A stretch of 6,670 nt of DNA from the NCBI GenBank assembly GCA_964632015.1, contig CAZWAT010000155.1, positions 1-6,670 of the forward strand, read 5' to 3'. Below the pieces are notes generated by a model that had not been told where the DNA came from, made no database searches, and was given only the letters and a program-made list of their open reading frames with translations. Positions 1 through 5,398 of the stretch are shown one piece after another. The first letter of the stretch is position 1. Each line of letters begins with the position of its first letter. Origin of the DNA: JAAYCO01 sp964632015. GTDB lineage: Bacteria > Planctomycetota > Phycisphaerae > SM23-33. The position numbers and the translations under genes are program-made.

Positions 1-137
1 GCAAGGAACAGGCTTTCGTTTTCACTGGAAGCCTCGGCTTGTATTTCTTCGAGTTCCACCCCACAGGTGGAAGAAAACACCTCATTCGCCGAGGCAGTCA
101 CGCATTCCCAATGTTGTAGCACAGCGGATTCAATCAC
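1..137 (-). CDS. Partial CheX-like protein (possible CheY-P phosphatase), N-terminus only
   Basis: This reading frame starts at a GTG (135-137), runs off the left edge with no stop, and gives about 45 residues beginning MIESAVLQHWECV. An AAGGA Shine-Dalgarno (complement of 146-150) lies 8 nt before the GTG, which strongly supports the start. It begins 29 nt after the stop of the CheY-like gene, so the two are probably co-transcribed. The segment SANEVFSSTCGVELEE resembles the N-terminal helix of CheX-type chemotaxis phosphatases, which often read like EVFSTMLG followed by a conserved V/E pair. CheX proteins dephosphorylate phospho-CheY, so the pairing with the upstream response regulator makes sense. 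The catalytic E-x-x-N region would lie outside the window, so the family call is an inference from a short match and from context. It could be another small regulator partner. Confidence 0.5.
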   Translation of the reverse strand, partial: MIESAVLQHWECVTASANEVFSSTCGVELEEIQAEASSENESLFL

Positions 138-166
138 TTGTCGGTTCCTTGAACTAAAATGAAGAA

Positions 167-601
167 CTAAGACATATTCGCAGCCAGTTTGCTGAAAAAC
201 CCTCCGGACTTCTTCGGCTCGGTGAGCTTGTCAAACAGCGGACCAAGTTTGACCTGAAGAGTCTCGGCGGTGAATGGCTTGACGATGAAGCAGTCGATTC
301 CAGCAGTGTTGAGTGCTTCATCGATTTTTCCCATGGTGCTTTCGGTGGTGATCATAACGACAGGCACATGATCTTTCTCGATCTTGCGTACTTCCTTGAC
401 GAAGTCGATGCCATTCATATTGGGCATGTTCCAGTCGACGAAGATCATGTCTATTGGATTTGATTTAAAGGCTTCAAGCGCATCGGCGCCGTCTTTCGCC
501 TCGGTGAACATGAACTGCGCAAGCTTGCTTTCAAGAAGCGACCGTATGACCAGCTTGCGCATGATGCCCGAATCATCCACAACAAGTGCCTGGATTTCCA
601 T
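167..601 (-). CDS. cheY: CheY-type single-domain response regulator
   Basis: The product is a 144-aa receiver-only response regulator of the CheY type, a cytoplasmic phosphorelay output that normally acts by protein-protein contact. Receiver residues are all present: acidic pair D9-D10, phosphoacceptor D56 inside DWNMPNMNG (almost the CheY signature), T85 and K108. The aromatic switch position is F105, where E. coli CheY has Tyr. A short tail of about 20 residues (DKLTEPKKSGGFFSKLAANMS) extends past the usual CheY end. The start was set at the ATG at 599-601 because GGAG (complement of 610-613) lies 8 nt upstream; an ATG two codons earlier would be only 2 nt from that GGAG, and a GTG at 625 lies upstream of the GGAG. 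A CheX-like gene follows 29 nt downstream. No DNA-binding domain is present. Flagellar chemotaxis versus another pathway cannot be decided here. Confidence 0.9.
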   Translation of the reverse strand: MEIQALVVDDSGIMRKLVIRSLLESKLAQFMFTEAKDGADALEAFKSNPIDMIFVDWNMPNMNGIDFVKEVRKIEKDHVPVVMITTESTMGKIDEALNTAGIDCFIVKPFTAETLQVKLGPLFDKLTEPKKSGGFFSKLAANMS

Positions 602-636
602 CACCATTACTCCATATGACCGCACGACGTGGGATG

Positions 637-704
637 TTGATTGTCACCAAAACAACACTTCAGCCAGTTCCCAACCTGACAATTAAAACTTCGGCAACAA
701 TCAA
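637..704. repeat. Widely spaced inverted half-sites upstream of the cheY-like gene
   Basis: TTGATTGT at 637-644 is the exact reverse complement of ACAATCAA at 697-704. Extending to 12 bases (TTGATTGTCACC against GGCAACAATCAA) keeps 10 of 12 matches. The arms are 52 nt apart, which is too far for a convincing terminator but compatible with two regulator half-sites around a promoter. An 8-bp match in AT-rich intergenic DNA can arise by chance, so functional significance is uncertain. Confidence 0.25.
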
Positions 705-814
705 GGTCACCTTTTGTAACAGAGGGGTATTTTTCAGGCGTCTTCAGCAGGTCCAACGCCAATGGCAATAGCCATCAGATTTGAGAAGATTTAGAATCGT
801 ACATCTCAATAAGA

Positions 815-843
815 ATTCGGGCAGTGTCGAGGTCGGCCCGAAT
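815..843 (-). terminator. Candidate intrinsic terminator after the sigma/anti-sigma/secreted-protein operon
   Basis: A perfect 8-bp inverted repeat, ATTCGGGC / GCCCGAAT (815-822 and 836-843), encloses a 13-nt loop and begins 13 nt after the stop codon of the secreted-protein gene. On the minus strand the stem is followed by TCTTATTG, a short and imperfect T-rich tract. Position and stem GC content suit a Rho-independent terminator; the weak T tract and fairly large loop lower confidence. It separates the sigma-factor operon from the cheY-like gene. Confidence 0.5.
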
Positions 844-855
844 GAATCGCGGTCC

Positions 856-1521
856 CTATTGAGAGGCTTGATTCTGGATGTCGTCCTGGGCGCTCACATT
901 TTTCCGAGAACCATGACGGGGTCCAGCTTTGCGTTGCCGGGGGCCGGGGGGACGTTCAAGCGTCAGAAGCTTGTTCATATCGTTCTCGACGATGGTGTCG
1001 CGATGCTCGCATCGTTGACTGAGGTTCTCCCTGAGACGTTCGAGTTGCTCGGCCATCTGTTCAAGCCGATATTCGCGAATCTTCTGCTCCAGGTCGAATT
1101 CCTCTCCAAGCGAGTCTATGAGCTGCTGTCGAATGCTTTCGCGATCCTTATCATCATCGGCCTGGAGGTATGCCCTGCTGAGTCTCCATGAACGCAGACG
1201 GGCCTGCTGCCGGGCTATCATTGCCTGCTGCATCTCCGGCGACAGCATTTTAAACTGCTGATAGACACCATAGGCCCTGGCGGTCGCCCAGCGATAGGCG
1301 GTGGGATTCTCTTCTTTCAGGTTTTCAAGCCTTTCAAGATCCTCTGGTCGGTGCTCTTTCATCCATTCCAGCAGTTGTGTTTCCTGCTCCTGGGTCAGCG
1401 ACACCCTTCTGCTCCGACGGGGACCGTTCTGCGCGGGCGTCTGTTGCGCGTCTTGGTCAGCCAGAACCCATCCTGATGTGACAATAGCCACAAGGGCAAC
1501 CACTGTTAAACATTTATTCAT
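856..1521 (-). CDS. Exported helical protein, LTxxQ / Spy-CnrX-like sensor candidate
   Basis: The product is 221 aa. It opens with a signal peptide (MNK, hydrophobic stretch 4-20, likely signal peptidase I cut after VLA at residue 21), so it should act outside the inner membrane. After a basic linker (about 34-39) comes SLTQEQ (41-46), an LTxxQ-like motif, and then long charged helices rich in Glu, Arg, Gln and Leu to about residue 180 with coiled-coil potential. The tail is basic and probably disordered. LTxxQ/Spy/CnrX-type periplasmic proteins are all-helical and bind metals or unfolded proteins, but I see no metal-binding cluster, so the family link is tentative. The gene lies 10 nt after the anti-sigma candidate; its AGGG (1529-1532) abuts that gene's stop codon, 7 nt before the ATG. 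The context suggests a ligand or stress-sensing partner for the membrane anti-sigma factor. It is not a family I can name with certainty. Confidence 0.7.
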   Translation of the reverse strand: MNKCLTVVALVAIVTSGWVLADQDAQQTPAQNGPRRSRRVSLTQEQETQLLEWMKEHRPEDLERLENLKEENPTAYRWATARAYGVYQQFKMLSPEMQQAMIARQQARLRSWRLSRAYLQADDDKDRESIRQQLIDSLGEEFDLEQKIREYRLEQMAEQLERLRENLSQRCEHRDTIVENDMNKLLTLERPPGPRQRKAGPRHGSRKNVSAQDDIQNQASQ

Positions 1522-1531
1522 CTCAATACCC

Positions 1532-2086
1532 TTACATTTGTTTATTATTCCACAAGCTCAGATCGACATCATCAAACCAGAACGTGTCTATCTGATCCTG
1601 CACAGAATCCATCCGCCAATCCATCTGGGAACGGGTTGAGGCAAGAAGCTCAGCCTCGAACAGCTCGATTTCGTCCTCAAGCATCGATATGGCCAGGTCG
1701 TCGTCAGCTTGGTGCACAAGGGCGAAATATGTGGCGTGCGTGATGTCGTCGCCGCCGGTGTGCTGACGGGGCGAGGAAGTCACGCTGTTGTTCATCCAGT
1801 GCACTCCAATCACCAGGGTGATAACCGCGGCCGCGGCCAGACCCGCAAGTCCCGTGACTGCTCGCCTGAAGCTTCTGCGGGTTCGGGATTTTCGCAGTTC
1901 GTCGAGCATTGCTTGGCGCGCCAGACGCATCGACGTATCGGGCGTCGAAACCTCCATCAAGTCGCGATTGCGGCCTTCGAGATAGAGCATTTCTTCAGCA
2001 GCCGACCGTTCGTCCTCATCAAGGGGCACGTCTTCGCCGTCAATGAACCTGGCTATGCGTTCGTATTGTCGTTCATCAAGATTCAT
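1532..2086 (-). CDS. Single-pass membrane anti-sigma factor candidate (no zinc motif)
   Basis: The product is 184 aa starting MNLDERQYERIARFIDGED. Residues 1-75 are cytoplasmic and charged, with the FIDGE-type opening seen in many planctomycete anti-sigma proteins, and a basic patch (RKSRTRRSFRR, 65-75) just before the membrane. Residues 76-98 form one transmembrane helix; the rest (99-184) is strongly acidic and should be extracytoplasmic. No Cys or HxxxCxxC zinc site (ZAS) is present. The start is the ATG at 2084-2086, with GGAA 6 nt upstream; a TTG at 2098 is possible but has no advantage. The gene overlaps the ECF sigma gene by 11 nt, a typical arrangement for translational coupling of sigma and anti-sigma. 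It probably binds and holds the sigma factor encoded upstream; this role rests on topology and position, not on a recognised anti-sigma motif. Confidence 0.75.
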   Translation of the reverse strand: MNLDERQYERIARFIDGEDVPLDEDERSAAEEMLYLEGRNRDLMEVSTPDTSMRLARQAMLDELRKSRTRRSFRRAVTGLAGLAAAAVITLVIGVHWMNNSVTSSPRQHTGGDDITHATYFALVHQADDDLAISMLEDEIELFEAELLASTRSQMDWRMDSVQDQIDTFWFDDVDLSLWNNKQM

Positions 2087-2654
2087 CCTGGGTTCCAATC
2101 ATCTTCCTGAGCGACTTCAGGCCCCGATGCACCCTTGCTAGCACCGTTCCCAAAGGCATCTCGCAGGTCTGTGATATCTCCTTGAAACTCATGTCGCCAA
2201 AATGCCTCATGACAATCAACTGCCTGGTAACATCGTCAAGCTGATTCAGCGCTTCGTCCAAAGATTCAACATCTTCCTGCACTTCAATGCGATGGCCCGG
2301 GGCGGCCGTGTTGGAAGACACTCGATCTTCCAACGCCATCGTCTCATCATCACTGGCGTTAAGGCTGAATGTCGTCGACCTGGAGCTTGCGCGCCTTCGA
2401 CGATCTCGCAACATATTGGCGGCTATTCGGAACAACCAAGGCTCAAACCGCCCTCTATGGTCATAATTGCCCAGGTTTTTTACCAGGCGAATCGAAATCT
2501 CGCCCAGCAGATCTTCCGCCTCATGATGGTTACCAGTGGCCTTTAGAAAGAAACCGTACAAACGAGGCCCGAACGTCGCCAACAGCGACTCGAAGCCCTC
2601 GGCAATTCCCGCCTGGGCGGCGGCAATGTCTTTCCTCAGCCGCTGCGATTCCAT
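2076..2654 (-). CDS. ECF-type RNA polymerase sigma factor
   Basis: The product is a 192-aa sigma-70 family ECF factor that directs core RNA polymerase to alternative promoters. Region 2 spans about 24-90: the RLYGFFLKATGNHHEAEDLLGE core and the FEPWLFRIAANMLRDRRRR block, which contacts core and the -10 element. A polar linker (91-128) follows. Region 4 spans about 130-187 with the helix-turn-helix MSFKEISQTCEMPLGTVLAR, which would read the -35 element. Both regions are complete and there is no extra C-terminal sensor domain. The ATG at 2652-2654 was chosen because it gives a normal ECF length, with a GGA 7 nt upstream; the frame stays open for 29 more codons into hydF, which is unlikely to be coding. 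It starts 31 nt after hydF and overlaps the anti-sigma candidate by 11 nt. The target regulon is unknown; a binding site for itself could not be identified in the window. Confidence 0.93.
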   Translation of the reverse strand: MESQRLRKDIAAAQAGIAEGFESLLATFGPRLYGFFLKATGNHHEAEDLLGEISIRLVKNLGNYDHRGRFEPWLFRIAANMLRDRRRRASSRSTTFSLNASDDETMALEDRVSSNTAAPGHRIEVQEDVESLDEALNQLDDVTRQLIVMRHFGDMSFKEISQTCEMPLGTVLARVHRGLKSLRKMIGTQDES

Positions 2655-2685
2655 TTCTATTCCGATTAACGTTTGGGAAAAGAGA

Positions 2686-3921
2686 CTATTGCATCCGCTT
2701 GAGACTACGATATGTTTCCAACGCCGACGGGAAGGGCCCAAGCGCCCGCTCGAATATCCCCAGCGTGTAAGCTATCATCATGCCGTAATTGGCAATGGGT
2801 ACGCCCGCCTGGCGACACATGAGCATCCTGCTGAGCATCTCGCGCCGGTTCCACATGCAAGAACCACAATGCACAACCAGTTTATAAGACGCCAGATCCT
2901 CCGGAAAGTCATGCCCCTGAACATGCTGAAAATCGATCTTGTCCCCGATATATTGCTCGATCCACCGGGGAATCTTGACTCGACCAATATCATCGGCGAT
3001 GGGATGATGCGAGCACGCCTCGGCTATTAGTACCCGATCTCCACCTTTGAGGCGCTCAGTCGCCAGGGCTCCGTGAACAAACTCGCTCAGATTGCCCTTA
3101 TTGCGGGCGAACAGTATCGAAAACGACGTCAGTGGAACCTCGGCCGGGGTGTCACCAGCCACTTTCAGGAAGCTTTGAGAATCTGTAACTACCAGTGCCG
3201 GCGGGTCTTTAAGTCTTTCAAGAGCGTCGCGAAGTTCGCGATCTTTCACCACCATGCAGTAGCTGTCAGAGTCAAGAATGTCGCGAATGCTCTGCACCTG
3301 CGGCAGTATAAGCCGACCCTTGGGGGCCTCGAGATCTATGGGCACGACCAGCACTACAAGCTGGCCCGGCCCAACAAGATCACCCACAATGGCTGGGGGG
3401 TTTATGAACTCCTCCGGCGCCGATCCTATCAACGCCTCCCGCAGGTCGTTAATGCCCTTGCCCTCGCTGGCAATGGCGTGAACAATTGGAACCTTCTGCC
3501 GAGTGAGGTGTTCGACGATCTCGGGGCGAGGCTGGTGAAGATCGACCTTGTTGAACACCACAATTGTGGGTATCTGGCGCTTTTGAAGCTCGGAGACGAT
3601 CTTGTCTTCAAACTCGCTCCAGGTTCCTGCCTCCACGACGATAACTCCGACATCGGTGCGATCGAATACCTGGCGAGTTTTGACCACCCGCATTTCACCA
3701 AGCGCGCCCACATCGTCTATACCGGCGGTATCGATGAACAACACAGGCCCTACCGGCAGAAGCTCCATGGGTTTTTCAACCGGATCGGTGGTCGTTCCAG
3801 CAACGTTCGAAACAATAGACACGTTCTGGCGGGTCATGGCGTTGAGAAGCGACGACTTGCCAACGTTGCGCCTGCCGAAAAGCCCTATGTGAAGCCTGAA
3901 CCCTTTGGGTGTGTTATTCAT
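2686..3921 (-). CDS. hydF: [FeFe]-hydrogenase H-cluster maturation GTPase HydF
   Basis: HydF is the scaffold and GTPase that receives and assembles the 2Fe subcluster made with HydE and HydG and passes it to the apo-hydrogenase HydA. The 411-aa length is normal. The N-terminal GTPase domain carries the P-loop GRRNVGKS (16-23), the switch Thr run GTTTD (42-46), DTAG (64-67) and NKVD (124-127). The middle dimerisation domain spans about 175-285. The C-terminal iron-sulfur domain has the HydF pattern C303-x-H305 (EACSHHP) and HCGSC (351-355, ligands C352 and C355). All key residues are intact, so it should be functional. The ATG at 3919-3921 overlaps the aspA stop by 8 nt and lacks a clear Shine-Dalgarno, pointing to translation coupled to aspA; a TTG directly before it is less likely. 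hydE, hydG and hydA are not in the window, so they must be elsewhere if the pathway is complete. Confidence 0.97.
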   Translation of the reverse strand: MNNTPKGFRLHIGLFGRRNVGKSSLLNAMTRQNVSIVSNVAGTTTDPVEKPMELLPVGPVLFIDTAGIDDVGALGEMRVVKTRQVFDRTDVGVIVVEAGTWSEFEDKIVSELQKRQIPTIVVFNKVDLHQPRPEIVEHLTRQKVPIVHAIASEGKGINDLREALIGSAPEEFINPPAIVGDLVGPGQLVVLVVPIDLEAPKGRLILPQVQSIRDILDSDSYCMVVKDRELRDALERLKDPPALVVTDSQSFLKVAGDTPAEVPLTSFSILFARNKGNLSEFVHGALATERLKGGDRVLIAEACSHHPIADDIGRVKIPRWIEQYIGDKIDFQHVQGHDFPEDLASYKLVVHCGSCMWNRREMLSRMLMCRQAGVPIANYGMMIAYTLGIFERALGPFPSALETYRSLKRMQ

Positions 3922-5335
3922 CAAGAATACCGCTGTCTTTCATGGTTGATCCGAGTTTCATTACGTTGTGCGGCGAGGTGATGGCGTCAAAAGTTTCGCC
4001 TTCCATCAGGCCCATCTCAAGCAGGGTCTGCCTTACCGTGCCTCCCCGCCGAGCAAGGGTTCTAGCGACAATTGTCGCTTTTTCGTACCCGATCCGCTCA
4101 ACAAGGGCGGTCATTGCAGCCGTACCGTTTTCAACCAGTTCTCGGCAGCGGTCGGCGTTCACCTCGATACCTTCTATGCAGTGTCCGCGAAAAACATCAC
4201 AAGCGTTTGCAAGCATATCCAGCGAATTGAGAAGACAATCGGCAATAACAGGCCCGAACGGATTGAGCTCCATTGACCCCATCGAACAGGCCTGCGTAAT
4301 CGCATGATCATTCGCGATCGTCATCATTGCCGCCTGAGTCACCGCCTCTGGAATTACAGGGTTCACCTTACCGGGCATGAGCGATGAGCCTGCCTGACGC
4401 TGCGGCAGGTGTATTTCACCTATGCCGCCCGCCGGCCCACTCGACATCAGCCGAAGATCGCCGCATATCTTCAGAAGGTCAACCGCCAGCGCCTTGATTA
4501 TGCCGCTCACCTCGGCGTAGACATCCGCATTCTGTGTCGCCTCGACGAGGTTCTCTGCCCTCGCCAGCGCAAGATGCGTGATTTCTCGCAGGTGCTCAAC
4601 CGCCTTGAAGATGAACGCCCTGGGCGCGCCGATACCCGTTCCCACCGCTGTCCCGCCAAGATTCACCACCCTCAGACGCTCCTGGCACTTGTAGATTCGC
4701 CAGCGATCGCGTGAAATCGCCTCAGCATATGCGCCCATCTCTCTGCCCAGGGTGATGAGCACAGCGTCCTGCATCTGGGTTCGAGCGATCTTCACCACAT
4801 CCGAGAATTGACGTTCTTTTGCCTGAAACGCCTCCAGCAGCCCCACCACACCGCGTTCGAGTTTTCCAAGCAGCACAAGCCCCGCCACGCGAAGAGCGGT
4901 CGGATACACATCGTTTGTGGACTGGTGAAGATTGATATGGTCGCTGGGCGAAATGACGTCGTATTCACCGGGTTTCCTGCCCATCACGACCAGCGCCCGA
5001 TTGGCGATAACCTCGTTGACGTTCATGTTCGTGCTGGTGCCCGCCCCGCCTTGAAGGGCATCAACCAGCACATGCTCATCGAGCATGCCCTGCGCCAACT
5101 CAAAGCACGCCTGCTCGATGGCCGAGAATACCTGATCGTTCCACCTGCCCAGTTCGCGATTTGTGCGAGCACAGGCAAGCTTGACCGCGCCGAAGGCGTG
5201 AATGAGTTCAGGGTGCACCCTTCTGCCGGTGATGGGGAAATTCTCGATTGCCCTTAGCGTGTGTATGCCATAAAGGGCGTCCCTGGGCACCTGTCGTTCG
5301 CCCAGCAGGTCATGCTCTGTACGGAAGTCGCTCAT
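3914..5335 (-). CDS. aspA: Aspartate ammonia-lyase (aspartase)
   Basis: Aspartase converts L-aspartate to fumarate and ammonia in the cytoplasm, usually as a homotetramer. The 473-aa product has the family's full length and all conserved blocks: GGAGTSTNMN (96-105), HQSTNDVYPTA (137-147), TQMQDA (186-191) and the flexible SS loop GSSLMPGKVNP (316-326) holding the catalytic serine, S318. The Gln in TQMQDA and the QSTND form point to aspartase rather than class II fumarase, which usually reads THLMDA and SSND. The start ATG (5333-5335) has a GGA 8 nt upstream that sits in a perfect inverted repeat (5338-5359). The gene overlaps hydF by 8 nt. aspA-like genes are known to sit in hyd maturation clusters of several anaerobes, which suggests that the ammonia or fumarate serves hydrogenase maturation or fermentation; that link is an inference. 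Confidence 0.96.
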   Translation of the reverse strand: MSDFRTEHDLLGERQVPRDALYGIHTLRAIENFPITGRRVHPELIHAFGAVKLACARTNRELGRWNDQVFSAIEQACFELAQGMLDEHVLVDALQGGAGTSTNMNVNEVIANRALVVMGRKPGEYDVISPSDHINLHQSTNDVYPTALRVAGLVLLGKLERGVVGLLEAFQAKERQFSDVVKIARTQMQDAVLITLGREMGAYAEAISRDRWRIYKCQERLRVVNLGGTAVGTGIGAPRAFIFKAVEHLREITHLALARAENLVEATQNADVYAEVSGIIKALAVDLLKICGDLRLMSSGPAGGIGEIHLPQRQAGSSLMPGKVNPVIPEAVTQAAMMTIANDHAITQACSMGSMELNPFGPVIADCLLNSLDMLANACDVFRGHCIEGIEVNADRCRELVENGTAAMTALVERIGYEKATIVARTLARRGGTVRQTLLEMGLMEGETFDAITSPHNVMKLGSTMKDSGILDE

Positions 5336-5337
5336 AG

Positions 5338-5359
5338 TGATGTTCCGAGAAGAACATCA
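5338..5359 (-). promoter_or_regulatory. Perfect inverted repeat overlapping the aspA ribosome binding site
   Basis: TGATGTTC (5338-5345) and GAACATCA (5352-5359) are exact reverse complements separated by 6 nt. The repeat ends 2 nt before the aspA start codon on the minus strand, and the only Shine-Dalgarno-like GGA of aspA sits at the loop/stem junction. It could be an RNA hairpin that restricts ribosome access, or a 22-bp dyad bound by a regulator. No T tract follows, so it is not a terminator. Only the symmetry is seen directly. Confidence 0.4.
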
Positions 5360-5378
5360 GCGTATCAGGCCAGCGCCC

Positions 5379-5397
5379 CGGCCGCAAGATTCGGCCG
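5379..5397 (-). repeat. GC-rich hairpin between the anti-sigma fusion gene and aspA
   Basis: CGGCCG at 5379-5384 and again at 5392-5397 can pair across a 7-nt spacer, because the hexamer is its own reverse complement. It lies 1 to 19 nt after the stop codon of the upstream gene. No T tract follows on the minus strand, so it is a poor intrinsic terminator; it could partly reduce read-through or stabilise an RNA end. Short palindromes of this composition can be accidental in this moderately GC-rich DNA. Confidence 0.3.
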
Positions 5398-5398
5398 A

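Larger units (their letters stand above)
602..855. other. 254-nt intergenic region upstream of the cheY-like gene
   Basis: No coding frame with a credible start is visible here on either strand. At its right end lies the hairpin terminator candidate of the upstream operon (815-843). At its left end is the GGAG ribosome binding site of the cheY-like gene (610-613). Between them, on the minus strand, no good sigma-70 -35/-10 pair stands out. One weak sigma-54-like string, TGGC-N7-TTG, occurs at the complement of 656-666, but the usual GC at -12 reads GT. Two inverted half-sites (637-644 and 697-704) flank that string. The promoter of the cheY-like gene should be in this stretch, but its position is not settled by sequence reading. 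Confidence 0.6.

Noticed and set aside
602..625. Upstream GTG start for the CheY-like protein at 625
   Set aside because: The GGAG at 610-613 lies downstream of that GTG and is correctly spaced for the ATG at 601, and receiver domains normally begin only a few residues before the acidic pair.
781..1191. Plus-strand open frame of 136 codons
   Set aside because: Most of it lies opposite the exported-protein gene, whose signal peptide, ribosome site and operon position are convincing; no support was seen for the plus-strand frame.
2655..2741. Extension of the ECF sigma factor by 29 codons into hydF
   Set aside because: The ATG at 2654 gives a normal ECF length, and the extra residues look like out-of-frame hydF sequence.
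3073..3981. Long plus-strand open frame of 302 codons
   Set aside because: It lies entirely opposite hydF, whose motifs are all intact, and its translation shows no recognisable domain. It is a shadow frame.
4808..5257. Plus-strand open frame of 149 codons
   Set aside because: It is antisense to aspA, where every conserved block is present on the minus strand.
3914..5335. Class II fumarase as the identity of the lyase
   Set aside because: The TQMQDA and HQSTND forms fit aspartase; fumarase normally has His in the first motif and SSND in the second. The hydF context also fits aspartase.
5379..5397. Intrinsic terminator after the anti-sigma/pseudopilin gene
   Set aside because: The stem is GC-rich but no T tract follows it on the minus strand.
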